Counted from the stretch's first letter, positions 50,800-61,403 are shown. The stretch is 64,000 nt of DNA from Curvibacter sp. CHRR-16 (GCF_018474005.1 NZ_JAHCSH010000002.1:62001-126000), one strand, 5' to 3'. The notes: generated by a model from the letters alone, not told the origin. Program-made: numbers and translations.

Positions 50800-53700
50800 T
50801 CAATACCTACCTCTAATAAAACTTGAGCCTGTACCGGATTGTCAGTTACCGATTGGGTACGCACAGTTCCCAAAAAAACCTGCTCGACGGGCACTTGCTG
50901 GTTCAACAAAAACTCTTTCACGGCGATAGCGCGTTGCATGGCCAAGTCGCGCAGCACATCATCATCTACCGCACTGCTGTCGAGCCAATCTTGGGCTGGG
51001 TTGGCTTGGCCATGGATGGTGAGCAATAGGTTGGGCTTGTTGCGCAGATTGGGGGCCAATGTGCGCAGGGTGTTTTGTGCAGCCTCACTGAGCTTGGTGC
51101 TACCGGCAACAAAAGCCAACGCGCCATTGGACTCGCTCTCTGTCGTCCCCCCCAAAGCAGCAAGCCATTTGAAAGGGGAAGTCGCCGCCTTGACGATCAG
51201 ATTGCCCAAGGCCTTCCACAGCAATGGGCCTAGGCTGAACTGCGGATCGTTGATGGAGCCAGAAATGGGAAAGTCCAGATCGATGACACCATGGCTATCG
51301 GCCAGCAAAGCCACTGCCAACTTCACTGGCAGGGTTTTGGCACTGAGTGGCTGATCGCCAAAGCGTAGCTGGTTGAGCACCAGTTTATTGGTGGCCGTTA
51401 GCTGGCCATCGGGTTGCACCGTGTAGTGCAAATCCATGCTCATCTTGCCGCGCTCAATACCATAGCCAGCGTACTTCACGGCATAGGGGGAAAACGGCGA
51501 CAGTTCCAAATCGCGCAGGCGGGCGCTCATATCCAAGACCAATGGCTTGACCAAGGGATTGAACTTGCCATTCACATCCAAGCTGGCTGTGCCTTCGGCA
51601 CGGCCTTGCAACTCCAAATCGGCCATGGCAGGACTGCCATTGGCTGATGCCTGCGAATTGAAAGCACTGAGCCGACCATTGAGCTGGGTGATATGCAAAG
51701 CGTAATTGGGCCGGATGAACTGGTCTTCAAAGTCCACCTTGCCGCGCAGCAAGCGCAGCGGCCCCATGTTCACCACCATGGTGGGGCGGCTGGCGGGACT
51801 GTCAGCCACAGCTTGTGTACTGCTTGCGCTGGAGTTTTTGAGCAAGTGCTCCAAGTTGAGGGTGCTGTCTGGACGCACCAAGATTGAGGCGTAAAAGTCC
51901 GTCAAACTGGCCTCTAGCGCACTCACCCGCACGGCTTGCCCATCACCCATTTGCAGTTGCAAACCGGGCACTTGCAGCGCTTTCCAGCGCAGCAAGTCGT
52001 CACCGTCTTGGCTGCTACCGTTGGCGATGGTGGCGTGCAAGTCTTCCAGCGCGGCATCGCCCTTCACTTGCACTTGGTTGCCTGCTTGCACCCAATCCAC
52101 TTGACCACTGAACGACGCGTCAGCGCGGCGCACCTCTACGTTCAAGCGGTCTGCCACATAGGGCATGGCTAGGTGCACGGGCACACGCTGCAACTGCCCC
52201 TGCGCACTGAGGCGTTGCGGCACACCTTGGGCCAAGAGTTGGGCACTTCCCTGCAAGCGCACAAAACCACTAGCACTTGCATTCTTGCCCGCTTCTTTGC
52301 TTGTGCCTGCAATGCCTGCTTGCACACTCCAGACTACAGGTTTGGCGCTGGCTTGCCCCCACACCAGCGACTGCACTTGCAATTGCACGCCGTTCATAAG
52401 CAGTTGCACCGGCGTAGCTGGCTGCCAATCACTCCAAGCCACGGAGCCGTCGCGCACCGTCAGCGCATCCAATTGCACCACCCATGGCACGCTGGGTTTG
52501 GGGGCAGCAGAAGCAGGGCTGCTGGCCAACCACGCTTGCACATTGAGCACGCCTTGGGCATTGCGCTGCAGGGCCATGCGGGGTTGCTGCACTTGCAGGC
52601 TTTGCACTTGCACGCGCTGCTGGCTCAAATCCAGTTGCACGCCTTGTAGGCGTAGCTGTTGCAACTGCGGCCACTGCTGGGGCGATTGCGCATCGGCACT
52701 GGCACTGGCACTGGCACTGGCACTGGCATTGGCAGGCTGCAGTGCCAGCTTGCGCACGGTCAGTTCTGGCACGCTCAGTTGCAGGTTGGGCAGCCACTGG
52801 CCAGTCACACCAGCAGTGCCATTCCATTGAGCGTGCAGGGTGGCGTCCAGTGTGCCTTGCAGTTGCAGCGGCTGCTGGGGGTTCCACAGCGCTTGGGTAT
52901 AGGGGTTGGCCATGGCCAGCGGCAATTGTTGCAACTGGGCTGTGGCTTGCCCCTTCGAAGGGCTGCCTTCTAGCTGCCACTGCAGCGCAGCTTGACCCGC
53001 AACGCCTTGCATGGTTAGTACCGCGCGGCCTTTGAGTGCGCCACTGGCGGGGGCAGCGCCAGCTACTTCGGGCCAACGCCACTGGCTCGCCTCTAGGCGC
53101 ACATCGCGCAGCGCCATGCGGGTGTTATTGGCTTGCGTGTCCACCCAGGCTATGGAGTCCGCTTGCAGTTGCAGGGATTGAAGCAACACATGCGGCTGCG
53201 GGTCTTCATCGACAAAACTCAAGCGCACATCGGCTTTGAGCACGGCCTGCGTGGGCCGCTGCGCCAGCGTGGCAGGCCAGTAGGGCAAATAAGGCGCCAA
53301 ATCCAGCTTATCCACCTGCACATGCACATTGCCTTGTGGATCATCGGCAAAAGGCAGCGCCATGGCATCGCTGTCCCAGTGGGCTCCGTTGAGGGTGAAC
53401 ACCAACTGGGGCTTGACCTGCACGCTGCGCTTGGCGGGCAAGTTGCTGATAAAAGGCAACTGCAGTTGCCCATCGCGCAAGCTGTGGTGCACCACGGTGC
53501 CATTGGGGCGCACATCGTCAAAGTCCACCTGCAGGTCTTGCAAGGCTATGTTGTAAACCGCGTAGCGCACCGGATCGCTGGGCGGCTGGTTGAGCAAGCG
53601 CTGCAACACATCGTCCACGTCGTAGTGGCCTTGGCCCTGGTGGCGCAAGCGCAGGTGCAAGCCCTGCAGTTGCACGGCATCGAGCACGGGGGCCAAGTGC

Positions 53701-54056
53701 CACAGGCTTTGCAGTTCGGCATCCACATAGACGCGCTGCAACTCCAGCTGCGGTGTGGAATCATCTCCCACATTCCCCCCAGCGCCAGCTATGCGCAAGT
53801 CATGCAGTTCCAGTTCCAGCGACCACGGGCGAAACTGCACCGACCCCACCGCTACTACGCGCCCCAGCTTGTCGCTCAACTGCCGCTCGGCCATGCGTTG
53901 CAGCATGCTGGGCAGCACCGCCCAGCCCACCACACACCACAGCAGCCAGGCTGCCAGCACACCAGCCACTACCCACGCCAAGCGGCGCACGAGTGTGGGC
54001 ATAAAAAGCATGCGCTTCCCTGTGGGCGCACCAGTTGTTTCTTGGTCTGTATGCAT
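50796..54056 (-). CDS. AsmA-like DUF748 domain protein
   Basis: A 1086-residue envelope protein. A short cytoplasmic N-terminus and one transmembrane helix (LAWVVAGVLAAWLLWCVVGWAVLP) precede a long beta-rich periplasmic region with repeated AsmA/DUF748 segments, e.g. VAVGSVQFRPWSLELELHDLRI, LNLEHLLKNSS, RPTMVVNMGPLRLLRGKVDFEDQFIRPNYALHITQLNG and LVLDMSARLRDLELSPFSPYAVKYAGYGIERGKM. Such proteins form groove bridges for phospholipid transport between membranes. The C-terminal 110 residues resemble a degenerate OmpA-type domain (TLAPNLRNKPNLLLTIHG). An Ala-Ser repeat interrupts it. The start could instead be 54011. Function by family only. Confidence 0.82.
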   Translation of the reverse strand: MHTDQETTGAPTGKRMLFMPTLVRRLAWVVAGVLAAWLLWCVVGWAVLPSMLQRMAERQLSDKLGRVVAVGSVQFRPWSLELELHDLRIAGAGGNVGDDSTPQLELQRVYVDAELQSLWHLAPVLDAVQLQGLHLRLRHQGQGHYDVDDVLQRLLNQPPSDPVRYAVYNIALQDLQVDFDDVRPNGTVVHHSLRDGQLQLPFISNLPAKRSVQVKPQLVFTLNGAHWDSDAMALPFADDPQGNVHVQVDKLDLAPYLPYWPATLAQRPTQAVLKADVRLSFVDEDPQPHVLLQSLQLQADSIAWVDTQANNTRMALRDVRLEASQWRWPEVAGAAPASGALKGRAVLTMQGVAGQAALQWQLEGSPSKGQATAQLQQLPLAMANPYTQALWNPQQPLQLQGTLDATLHAQWNGTAGVTGQWLPNLQLSVPELTVRKLALQPANASASASASASADAQSPQQWPQLQQLRLQGVQLDLSQQRVQVQSLQVQQPRMALQRNAQGVLNVQAWLASSPASAAPKPSVPWVVQLDALTVRDGSVAWSDWQPATPVQLLMNGVQLQVQSLVWGQASAKPVVWSVQAGIAGTSKEAGKNASASGFVRLQGSAQLLAQGVPQRLSAQGQLQRVPVHLAMPYVADRLNVEVRRADASFSGQVDWVQAGNQVQVKGDAALEDLHATIANGSSQDGDDLLRWKALQVPGLQLQMGDGQAVRVSALEASLTDFYASILVRPDSTLNLEHLLKNSSASSTQAVADSPASRPTMVVNMGPLRLLRGKVDFEDQFIRPNYALHITQLNGRLSAFNSQASANGSPAMADLELQGRAEGTASLDVNGKFNPLVKPLVLDMSARLRDLELSPFSPYAVKYAGYGIERGKMSMDLHYTVQPDGQLTATNKLVLNQLRFGDQPLSAKTLPVKLAVALLADSHGVIDLDFPISGSINDPQFSLGPLLWKALGNLIVKAATSPFKWLAALGGTTESESNGALAFVAGSTKLSEAAQNTLRTLAPNLRNKPNLLLTIHGQANPAQDWLDSSAVDDDVLRDLAMQRAIAVKEFLLNQQVPVEQVFLGTVRTQSVTDNPVQAQVLLEVGIE
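52695..52734 (-). repeat. Hexanucleotide tandem repeat (GGCACT)n inside the DUF748 gene
   Basis: Five perfect copies of GGCACT (52695-52724), one imperfect copy (GGCATT) and a partial unit. In the coding strand each unit is AGTGCC and encodes Ser-Ala, giving the NASASASASASAD run in the protein. Changes of copy number stay in frame. Confidence 0.9.
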
Positions 54057-54123
54057 AGGCCTATTGTCAGGGCAAGGAACACTTTTCTAGTGACAGGGTG
54101 TTTTTGCCATGCGTGTTTTTACT

Positions 54124-54142
54124 TAGTTCAATAAACAAACTA
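54124..54142 (+). promoter_or_regulatory. Probable XylR (ROK) operator upstream of xylF
   Basis: TAGTT, nine bases, AACTA form an inverted repeat in an AT-rich patch (54121-54143). It resembles the TTAGTTTGTTT...ACAAACTAA operators known for ROK-type XylR in Firmicutes but is more compact. It lies about 135 bases upstream of xylF in the 220-base region shared with the divergent DUF748 gene. A TCGGG/CCCGA hairpin follows at 54145-54159. Confidence 0.5.
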
Positions 54143-54276
54143 TGTCGGGTTTGTCCCGATGTGACGGCCCCAACCGCGCCACAGAATGCGCCGGTCACGT
54201 CTGCTGCCGCAGGCAAACAGGCCGGTGACTCGCTTAAACACAAACCAAGGCCGCGAGGCCATATGAGGAGACTGCG

Positions 54277-55296
54277 ATGAAACTGAAGACAACCCTGACC
54301 GCTCTGGCCCTGAGCATGGCCGCCGCCGGTGCTTTTGCCCAAGTGGTGGGTGTGAGCTGGTCCAACTTCCAGGAGGAGCGCTGGAAGACCGATGAGGCCG
54401 CCATCAAAGCCCAACTGGCCAAAATGGGAGCCACCTATGTGAGCGCAGACGCGGGCGGTTCGCCCGAGAAACAACTAGCCGACATTGACAGCCTGATCGC
54501 CAAGGGTGCCAAGGCACTGATCATTTTGGCCATGGACAAAGACGCCATCTTGCCCGCCGTGAACAAGGCCAACCAGCAAAAAATCCCAGTCGTGGCCTAT
54601 GACCGCCTGATCGAAGCACCCGGCGTGTTCTACATCACCTTTGACAACGTGGAAGTGGGCCGCATGCAAGCGCGTGCCGTGTTCGAAGCCAAGCCCAAGG
54701 GCAACTACGTCATGATCAAAGGCTCCCCCACCGACCCCAACGCCGACTTCCTGCGCGGTGGCCAGCAAGAGGTGATTGACGCTGCGGTGAAGAAGGGCGA
54801 CATCAAGATCGTGGGCGAGGAATACACCGAAGGCTGGAAGCCCGAAGTGGCGCAAAAAAACATGGAGCAAATCCTGACCAAGACCGGCGGCAAGGTCGAT
54901 GCCGTGGTCGCCTCTAACGACGGTACCGCCGGTGGCGTGGTGGCTGCGCTCACTGCCAAGGGCATCAAAGGCGTGCCCGTGTCGGGCCAAGACGGTGACC
55001 ACGCTGCGCTCAACCGCGTGGCACTGGGCACCCAAACCGTGTCGGTCTGGAAAGACGCCCGCGACCTGGGCCGCGAAGCCGCTGCTGCTGCCGTGGACTT
55101 GGCCAAGGGCCAAAAGGTAAAGAACGCCGTGACCTGGAACGGCGGTGCCAAGAAACTGGCCCTGCAGTCGCAGTTCCTCAAGCCCGTGGCCATTACCGCC
55201 AAAAACTTGGACGTGGTGGTCAAAGCCGGCTGGATCAGCAAGGCTGACCTGTGCAAAGGCGTGGACGCTGCCAAAGGGCCTGCTGCCTGCAAATAA
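54277..55296 (+). CDS. xylF: D-xylose ABC transporter substrate-binding protein XylF
   Basis: Periplasmic sugar-binding protein for high-affinity D-xylose uptake. The 339-residue precursor has a signal peptide ([20 protein letters not shown]) and a type I periplasmic-binding fold with [52 protein letters not shown] and [15 protein letters not shown], the xylose-site motifs of XylF. The start is supported by AGGAG seven bases upstream. A terminator in the gap before xylH would give it higher expression than the membrane subunits. Confidence 0.95.
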   Translation: MKLKTTLTALALSMAAAGAFAQVVGVSWSNFQEERWKTDEAAIKAQLAKMGATYVSADAGGSPEKQLADIDSLIAKGAKALIILAMDKDAILPAVNKANQQKIPVVAYDRLIEAPGVFYITFDNVEVGRMQARAVFEAKPKGNYVMIKGSPTDPNADFLRGGQQEVIDAAVKKGDIKIVGEEYTEGWKPEVAQKNMEQILTKTGGKVDAVVASNDGTAGGVVAALTAKGIKGVPVSGQDGDHAALNRVALGTQTVSVWKDARDLGREAAAAAVDLAKGQKVKNAVTWNGGAKKLALQSQFLKPVAITAKNLDVVVKAGWISKADLCKGVDAAKGPAACK

Positions 55297-55317
55297 GCCC
55301 TGCAGAGCCTGATAGCA

Positions 55318-55365
55318 ACACCGCACGGCCCTTCACACCCCTGTGCTGGCCTGCGGTGTTTTTTT
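55318..55365 (+). terminator. Intercistronic terminator between xylF and xylH
   Basis: ACACCGCA (55318-55325) pairs with TGCGGTGT (55352-55359); after a bulged C, GGCC (55327-55330) pairs with GGCC (55348-55351). A run of seven Ts (55359-55365) follows. Only 15 bases separate it from the xylH start, so read-through must occur for xylH-xylA expression. Confidence 0.8.
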
Positions 55366-55380
55366 CTCGGAGAAATCCTC

Positions 55381-56571
55381 TTGAACGCCGTTTTGTCTTC
55401 CCTTAAGCAAGCCGCCATCGACTGGCGCTTGGTCGTCATGGGCCTGGTGCTAGCGGTCATTGCTGTGACATTCAACATCCTCTCGGGTGGCCTGTTTTTG
55501 GGCCCTGAGAACCTCTACAACATTGCCCAGCAAACCGCCGTGGTGGGCATCGTCGCCACCGTGGTGGTGCTGGTCATCGTGGCGCGCCACATCGACCTGT
55601 CGGTTGGCTCGGTCATGGGCTTTGTGGGCGTACTCATCGCCACCCTCATGTACACCGGCGGCTGGCACTGGATCAGCGCCAGCCTAGCCGGATTGGCTGC
55701 GGCCATTGCCGTGTCGTTTTACCAAGGGGCCCTGTCGGCCAAGCTGGGCGTTCCCTCGTTTGTGGTCACGCTGGGCGGCCTCATGTCCTTTCGTGGCGCG
55801 GCCTTTTTGGTGGCCGATGGCAAAACCCAGCCGGTAAACGACGCTTTCTTCCAGCGTCTGGGCGGTGGGTTTGATGGTGCTATTGGCGTCGCCGCCAGTT
55901 GGCTGCTGGCCCTGTTGGTGTGCGTGGCCGTGGTGCTGGCCACCTGGAGCCGCCGCCGCGCCCAAGCCGCCTACCAAGTGCCCAACAACCCGCTGTGGCT
56001 GGACGTGGCGCTCACCCTCGTGCCCATCGCGCTGGTGCTGGCCTTTGTCGCCACCATGAACGCCTACCAAATCCCCGCCAAAGACGCGCCCCAGGGCGTG
56101 CCTATTCCCGTGCTCATTTGGGGTGGCGTGGCGCTGCTGCTGTCATTCATCGTCAAGCGCACGCGCTTTGGCCGCTACATCTTTGCCATGGGCGGCAACC
56201 CCGAGGCCGCCGCGCTGGTGGGCATTCCGGTCAAGCGCGTCACGCTCATGCTGTTTGTGCTGTTGGGCGTGCTGGTCACGGTGGCGGCCATTGTGTCCAT
56301 TGCCCGCCTGAACGCAGGCACCAACTCGCTGGGCACGGGCATGGAGCTGTACGTGATTGCCGCCGCCGTCATTGGTGGCACCGCGCTCACCGGGGGCAGC
56401 GGCTCCATCATGGGGTCGGTGCTGGGAGCGCTCATCATGCAATGCATAGACAGCGGCATGCTGCTGCTGGACGTGTCCATTGGGGTGCGCTATGTGGTCA
56501 TAGGGCAAGTACTCATCGTGGCCGTGGTGTTTGACGTGCTGTACCGCCGCCTGACAGGAGAAACCGTATGA
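55381..56571 (+). CDS. xylH: Xylose ABC transporter permease XylH (TTG start)
   Basis: Inner-membrane permease of the xylose transporter, 396 residues with about ten hydrophobic segments and the BPD_transp_2 signatures [76 protein letters not shown] and [18 protein letters not shown]. The most upstream start, TTG at 55381 ([17 protein letters not shown]), has GGAGA eight bases before it; the first ATG is 19 codons further in, too late for the first helix. It overlaps xylG by 4 bases. Confidence 0.93.
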   Translation: MNAVLSSLKQAAIDWRLVVMGLVLAVIAVTFNILSGGLFLGPENLYNIAQQTAVVGIVATVVVLVIVARHIDLSVGSVMGFVGVLIATLMYTGGWHWISASLAGLAAAIAVSFYQGALSAKLGVPSFVVTLGGLMSFRGAAFLVADGKTQPVNDAFFQRLGGGFDGAIGVAASWLLALLVCVAVVLATWSRRRAQAAYQVPNNPLWLDVALTLVPIALVLAFVATMNAYQIPAKDAPQGVPIPVLIWGGVALLLSFIVKRTRFGRYIFAMGGNPEAAALVGIPVKRVTLMLFVLLGVLVTVAAIVSIARLNAGTNSLGTGMELYVIAAAVIGGTALTGGSGSIMGSVLGALIMQCIDSGMLLLDVSIGVRYVVIGQVLIVAVVFDVLYRRLTGETV

Positions 56572-57350
56572 GCAGCACGCACACACACACTGCACCGTTG
56601 GTCGAACTGCGCCGCATCCACAAAGCCTTTGGCGGTGTGCACGCCGTAGAAGACGTGAGCCTGAACCTCTACCCCGGCGAAGTGGTGGCCCTCTTAGGCC
56701 ACAACGGTGCGGGCAAATCCACCCTCATGAAAATGCTGGCCGGGGCCTACCCCATAGACAGCGGCGAGGTGCTCATCAACGGCCAAAAAGCCGCCATACG
56801 CACCCCCGTGGACGCACAGGGCCACGGCATCGAATCCATCTACCAAACGCTGGCGCTGGCCGACAACCTGGACTCGGTGGCCAACCTGTTTTTGGGCCGC
56901 GAGCTGATGACGCGCTGGAACACCCTGGACGACATGCGCATGGACGCCGAGGCACGCAAAGTGTTCCAGCGGCTGAACAAAAACTTCAAGAACGTGCGCG
57001 TGCCCGTGCGCCGCCTCTCGGGCGGGCAGCGGCAGGTGGTGGCCATCTCGCGCGCCATTTACTTCAACGCCAAGATCCTCATCATGGACGAACCCACCGC
57101 CGCGCTCGGCCCCGAGGAAACCGCCATGGTGGGGCAGCTCATACGCCAGCTCAAGGCCGAGGGCGTGGGCATCTTCCTCATCACCCACGACATGCCCGAC
57201 GTCTTCGCCCTGAGCGACCGGCTGGCAGTGATGAAAAACGGCAAGCTGGTGGGCACCTACCGCACCAGCGATGTGAACGAGGACGAGGTGCTGGGCATGA
57301 TCATTGCGGGCAAACTACCCCCCAACAAAGCCCAAACCCACACCCTCTAA
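56568..57350 (+). CDS. xylG: Xylose ABC transporter ATPase, single-domain XylG
   Basis: ATPase of the xylose transporter. Walker A is GHNGAGKST near residues 44-52, the Q-loop is SIYQTLAL, the signature LSGGQRQ and Walker [16 protein letters not shown], and the H-loop is FLITHDMPD. The protein has 260 residues and only one ABC module, whereas E. coli XylG carries two in tandem (about 510 residues). Nothing resembling a second module follows before xylR, so it probably homodimerises, as in FrcA-type sugar transporters. The ATG overlaps xylH by 4 bases. Confidence 0.92.
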   Translation: MSSTHTHTAPLVELRRIHKAFGGVHAVEDVSLNLYPGEVVALLGHNGAGKSTLMKMLAGAYPIDSGEVLINGQKAAIRTPVDAQGHGIESIYQTLALADNLDSVANLFLGRELMTRWNTLDDMRMDAEARKVFQRLNKNFKNVRVPVRRLSGGQRQVVAISRAIYFNAKILIMDEPTAALGPEETAMVGQLIRQLKAEGVGIFLITHDMPDVFALSDRLAVMKNGKLVGTYRTSDVNEDEVLGMIIAGKLPPNKAQTHTL

Positions 57351-57365
57351 GCGAGTCACCCCACC

Positions 57366-58550
57366 ATGAAAAAAACCGGCGATCTGCAACTCGTCAAACG
57401 CATGAACCGCTGCGAGCTGATGCGCTTGCTGCGGCTGCAGCCCGGTTTATCGCGCGCCCAGTTGGCCCAAGCCAGTGGGCTGACCAAATCCACCGTGAGC
57501 CTGCTGATCCGCGAGCTGATGGACGATGGTTGGGTCACCGAAACCCAAAGCCATAGCGATAGCGATGCCGCCAGCCCCCCCGTGATGGGCCGCCCCTCCA
57601 CCCCGCTGCAGGTCGATGGCACGCGGCGCGCCCTGCTGGGCGTGGACATTGGCGTAGACACCCTGCGCGCCGTGGCCGTGAACCTGCGCGGCGAGGTGCT
57701 GGCCAGCGCCGAAGAAGCCCTGACAAGCACCCAGCCCGCAGCCGCCTGCTTGCAAGCTGCGCAACTGGTGCGCCAATTGATAGACAAATTGCCCCACCAA
57801 GCCGAACAGCACCGCTACACCCTGTGCGGCATAGGCTGCGGCGTGCCCGGTGCCATCGACGAGCGCCAAGGCCTGCTGCGCTTTGCCCCCAACCTGGGCT
57901 GGCGCAACCTGAACCTGCTGCAACTGCTGCGCCAAGCCCTGCACACCGCCCAGGTGCCCGACCTGCCCGTGCACATTTGCAACGAGGCCGATGCCGCTGC
58001 GCTGGGCGAGTACGAGTTTTCCGCCACCCACCCCAGCCCCTTGGTCTTTGTGGCTTGCGGCGTGGGCGTGGGGGCCGGCATCGTGCAGGGCGAGCTGGTG
58101 CTGACGGGCTACCAAGGCATGGCAGGCGAAATAGGCCACAGCATTTTGGACATGAACGGCCCGCGCTGCTCCTGCGGACGCCAAGGCTGTGTGGAGGCGT
58201 TTTTGGGTTCCCGCGCACTGGCCCACGCTATTGAGCAGGGCAGCAGCGAAAACGCTTTGGCCCAAGCCGGGCGCTATTTGGGCACTGTGCTGCAAAACCT
58301 GTGGATGACGCTCAACCCGCGCACCATGGTGCTGGGCGGCGCATCGTGCATAGCCCACCTCGCGCTGGTGCAAGAAGCCACGCGCATGCTGGGCCAGTAC
58401 GCCGAGCAAGCCGGCATGCAAGCCCCCGACGTGCAACTCACCCGCCACGGCCTGCTGGCCGGGGCCGTGGGCGCAGCCGCACTGGTGCTCTACCACGAAC
58501 TACAACCACTGCAACGACTGGGCATATCCAGCACACCACCATGTACATAG
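57366..58550 (+). CDS. xylR: ROK family xylose regulator XylR
   Basis: A 394-residue ROK repressor. The N-terminal winged HTH reads MNRCELMRLLRLQPGLSRAQLAQASGLTKSTVSLLIREL. The sugar-kinase-like C-terminal domain has LLGVDIGVDTLRAVAVNLRG (phosphate motif), CGIGCGVPGAIDERQG, YQGMAGEIGHSILDMNGPRCSCGRQGCVEAF with the zinc-binding His and Cys motif of ROK proteins, and LGGASC. Its place within the xyl operon, between transporter and catabolic genes, makes autoregulation and xylose-dependent control likely; the candidate operator is at 54124-54142. Its 3' end overlaps xylB by 10 bases. Confidence 0.92.
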   Translation: MKKTGDLQLVKRMNRCELMRLLRLQPGLSRAQLAQASGLTKSTVSLLIRELMDDGWVTETQSHSDSDAASPPVMGRPSTPLQVDGTRRALLGVDIGVDTLRAVAVNLRGEVLASAEEALTSTQPAAACLQAAQLVRQLIDKLPHQAEQHRYTLCGIGCGVPGAIDERQGLLRFAPNLGWRNLNLLQLLRQALHTAQVPDLPVHICNEADAAALGEYEFSATHPSPLVFVACGVGVGAGIVQGELVLTGYQGMAGEIGHSILDMNGPRCSCGRQGCVEAFLGSRALAHAIEQGSSENALAQAGRYLGTVLQNLWMTLNPRTMVLGGASCIAHLALVQEATRMLGQYAEQAGMQAPDVQLTRHGLLAGAVGAAALVLYHELQPLQRLGISSTPPCT

Positions 58551-60007
58551 GCATAGACGCTGGCACCTCCGAAATAAAAACCCTGCTGCTGGACGAGCAG
58601 CACCGCGTACTGGCCAGCAGCGGGGTGGCGCTGGACATCAGCCGCCCCCACCCCGGCCACAGCGAACAAGACCCCCACGCTTGGTGGGATGCCACCTGCC
58701 AAGCCATCGCCCAACTGCGCCACAGCGCACCGCCCAAGGCATGGCAGCAAGTGCGCGGCATTGGCCTGTCCGGCCAAATGCACGGCGCGGTGCTGCTGGA
58801 CCAAGCCGACCGCGTGCTGCGCCCCGCCATCTTGTGGAACGACGTGCGCAGCGCCGAGCAGTGCCAGCACATGATGCAACGCCTGCCCCAGCTGGGCATG
58901 CTGGGCGGCAGCCTGGCCATGCCCGGCTTTACCGCGCCCAAGCTGCTGTGGGTGGCCCAGCACGAACCCGAGGTGTTTGCCCAAGTAGCCAAAGTGCTGC
59001 TGCCCAAAGACTACGTGCGCCTGCAACTGACGGGCGACTACGCCAGCGACATGTCCGACGCCAGCGGCACCCTGTGGCTGGACGTGGCGCGGCGCGACTG
59101 GAGCGACGAGCTGCTGGCCCTGACAGGCCTGAACCGCAGCCACATGCCCCGCCTAGTGGAAGGCAGCCAGAGCAGCGGCACCCTGCGCCCGGCCTTGGCC
59201 GCGCAGTGGGGCTTGCCTGCCAACGTGCAAGTGGCCGGGGGCGGTGGCGACAACGCGGCCAGCGCCATCGGCATGGGCATGGCTGCAGCGGGCCAAGGCT
59301 TTTTGTCGCTGGGCACCAGCGGCGTTATGTTTGTGGTCACGCCCGGCTACCAGCCCAACCCGGCCAGCGCCACCCACGCCTTTTGCCACGCCCTGCCCGG
59401 CCTGTGGCACCAAATGAGCGTCATGCTCAGCGCCGCCAGCGCCCTGCAGTGGGTCACCCAACTGCTGGGCTACCAGCGCGTGGCCGATCTGGAGCCCCGC
59501 GCCGCCGCCCTGAGCAGCAGCGCACGCAGCGCCAGCCCCTTGTTCTTGCCCTACCTTGCGGGCGAGCGCACCCCGCACAACGACGCACTGGTGCGTGGCA
59601 GCTTCCACCATCTCACGCTGGACACCGACCCGGCCCAACTGACCTACTCCGTCATGGAAGGCGTGGGCTTTGGCCTGCGCGACGGCTTGGCCGCGCTGCA
59701 AGCGGCGGGCACGCAGGTGGCCAGCCTGTCGCTGGTGGGCGGCGGTGCGCGCAGCCGCTTTTGGGCGCAGTTGCTGGCCAACACCTTGGGCGTGCCCATC
59801 GTCACCCACGAAGACTCGGCCCTGGGCGGCGCACTGGGTGCGGCCCGGCTGGCGTGGCTGGCCTGCGGCGCACCGCTGGCGCAGGTGTGCACCACCCCGC
59901 CCGTGCAAGACACATTCACCCCACAAGCTACCGAACACGACGCGCTGCAAGCGCGCTACCAGCGCTTCAAGCGCCTTTACCAACCGGGCAGTGAACCCGG
60001 CCACTGA
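58541..60007 (+). CDS. xylB: Xylulokinase XylB
   Basis: Phosphorylates D-xylulose to D-xylulose 5-phosphate for the pentose phosphate pathway. The 488-residue FGGY kinase starts [20 protein letters not shown] (ATP phosphate loop) and contains [41 protein letters not shown], the catalytic Asp in [30 protein letters not shown] and [25 protein letters not shown]. Chosen start 58541 overlaps the xylR end; any longer reading frame would run antisense-like through xylR. xylA follows after 26 bases. Confidence 0.95.
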   Translation: MYIGIDAGTSEIKTLLLDEQHRVLASSGVALDISRPHPGHSEQDPHAWWDATCQAIAQLRHSAPPKAWQQVRGIGLSGQMHGAVLLDQADRVLRPAILWNDVRSAEQCQHMMQRLPQLGMLGGSLAMPGFTAPKLLWVAQHEPEVFAQVAKVLLPKDYVRLQLTGDYASDMSDASGTLWLDVARRDWSDELLALTGLNRSHMPRLVEGSQSSGTLRPALAAQWGLPANVQVAGGGGDNAASAIGMGMAAAGQGFLSLGTSGVMFVVTPGYQPNPASATHAFCHALPGLWHQMSVMLSAASALQWVTQLLGYQRVADLEPRAAALSSSARSASPLFLPYLAGERTPHNDALVRGSFHHLTLDTDPAQLTYSVMEGVGFGLRDGLAALQAAGTQVASLSLVGGGARSRFWAQLLANTLGVPIVTHEDSALGGALGAARLAWLACGAPLAQVCTTPPVQDTFTPQATEHDALQARYQRFKRLYQPGSEPGH

Positions 60008-60033
60008 ATACCCCACACAACAGGAGACAAGCC

Positions 60034-61347
60034 ATGAGCACCTACTTTCACAACATCCACCCCATTGCCTACGAAGGCCCGCTGTCGCACAACCCGCTGG
60101 CCTTTAAGTGGTACGACAAAGACCGCATGGTGCTGGGCAAGCGCATGCAAGACCACCTGCGCTTTGCCGTGTGCTACTGGCACAGCTTTGTGTGGAACGG
60201 CATGGACCCGTTTGGCGGTGACACCTTCCAGCGCCCTTGGCAGCACATGGCCGACCCCATGGCCGCCGCCAAGGCCAAGGCGGACGTGGCGTTTGAGTTC
60301 TTTAGCAAACTGGGCGCGCCCTACTACTGCTTTCACGACCGCGACGTGGCCCCCGAAGGCGCTACCCCCCGCGACAGCGTGAACAACCTGCGCGCCATGG
60401 TGGACGTGCTGGGTGCCAAACAACAGCAAACCGGCATGAAGCTGCTGTGGGGCACGGCCAACCTGTTTAGCCACCGCCGCTTTATGTCAGGCGCGGCCAC
60501 CAACCCCAACCCCGAGATATTTGCCATGGCCGCCCTGCAAGTGAAAGAAGCCATGGACGCCACCCTGAAACTGGGTGGCGAAAACTACGTGCTGTGGGGT
60601 GGCCGCGAAGGCTACGAAACCCTGCTCAACACCAAAATGGGCCACGAGCTGGACCAGCTAGGCCGCTTCCTGAACATGGTGGTGGAGTACAAGCACAAGA
60701 TAGGCTTTAAGGGCACCATCCTGATAGAGCCCAAACCCCGCGAACCCAGCAAGCACCAGTACGACTTTGACACCGCCACGGTGTACGGATTCTTGACCCG
60801 CTACGGGCTGGAAAAAGAAGTGAAGGTGAACATAGAGGCCAACCACGCCACCCTGTCGGGCCATAGCTTTGAGCACGAGATAGTGACCGCGCTGGACTTG
60901 GGCATTTTCGGCTCCATCGACATGAACCGGGGCGACATGCAGTGCGGCTGGGACACCGACCAGTTCCCCAACAACATAGCCGACACCGCACTGGCGCTGT
61001 ACTACATCGTGCAGGGCGGCGGCTTCACCACCGGTGGCTTTAACTTTGACGCCAAGGTGCGCCGCCAAAGCATAGACCCCGAAGACATGTTCCACGGCCA
61101 CATAGGCGGCATGGACGTGACCGCCCGCGCCCTGCTGATAGCCGAGAAGATGATTGCCGATGGCCGCTTTGCCCAAGTGACCGAAGACCGCTACGCAGGC
61201 TGGAAGGGCCACTTTGGCCAAGACGTGCTGACCGGCAAACTGGGCCTGGACGCCGTGGCCCAGCGCGTGCTGGACAGAAACGTGGACGTGCAGCCCGTGT
61301 CAGGACGGCAGGAGTGGGTGGAGAACTTGCTCAATAGCTATTTGTAA
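60034..61347 (+). CDS. xylA: Xylose isomerase XylA
   Basis: Interconverts D-xylose and D-xylulose. The 437-residue enzyme is of the longer class II type. Signatures are [15 protein letters not shown] with the catalytic His-Asp pair, [53 protein letters not shown] with metal ligand Glu, [37 protein letters not shown] and [28 protein letters not shown]. An AGGAGA lies eight bases before the ATG. It ends the xyl operon, which closes with a strong terminator. Confidence 0.98.
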   Translation: MSTYFHNIHPIAYEGPLSHNPLAFKWYDKDRMVLGKRMQDHLRFAVCYWHSFVWNGMDPFGGDTFQRPWQHMADPMAAAKAKADVAFEFFSKLGAPYYCFHDRDVAPEGATPRDSVNNLRAMVDVLGAKQQQTGMKLLWGTANLFSHRRFMSGAATNPNPEIFAMAALQVKEAMDATLKLGGENYVLWGGREGYETLLNTKMGHELDQLGRFLNMVVEYKHKIGFKGTILIEPKPREPSKHQYDFDTATVYGFLTRYGLEKEVKVNIEANHATLSGHSFEHEIVTALDLGIFGSIDMNRGDMQCGWDTDQFPNNIADTALALYYIVQGGGFTTGGFNFDAKVRRQSIDPEDMFHGHIGGMDVTARALLIAEKMIADGRFAQVTEDRYAGWKGHFGQDVLTGKLGLDAVAQRVLDRNVDVQPVSGRQEWVENLLNSYL

Positions 61348-61369
61348 GGCCGAGCTGGGGCTGAAAGAG

Positions 61370-61403
61370 AAAACCCCCGTGGGCGGGAGCCTGCGGGGGT
61401 TTT
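61370..61403. terminator. Strong bidirectional terminator after xylA
   Basis: AAAACCCCCG (61370-61379) and CGGGGGTTTT (61394-61403) form a perfect 10-bp stem with a 14-base loop. T-rich sequence follows on both strands, so it can stop both the xyl operon and the convergent orphan gene ending at 61407. Confidence 0.9.

Noticed and set aside
56568..57365. A frameshifted two-domain xylG
   Set aside because: Only 15 bases separate the stop from xylR and no second Walker A or signature motif occurs in any frame there.
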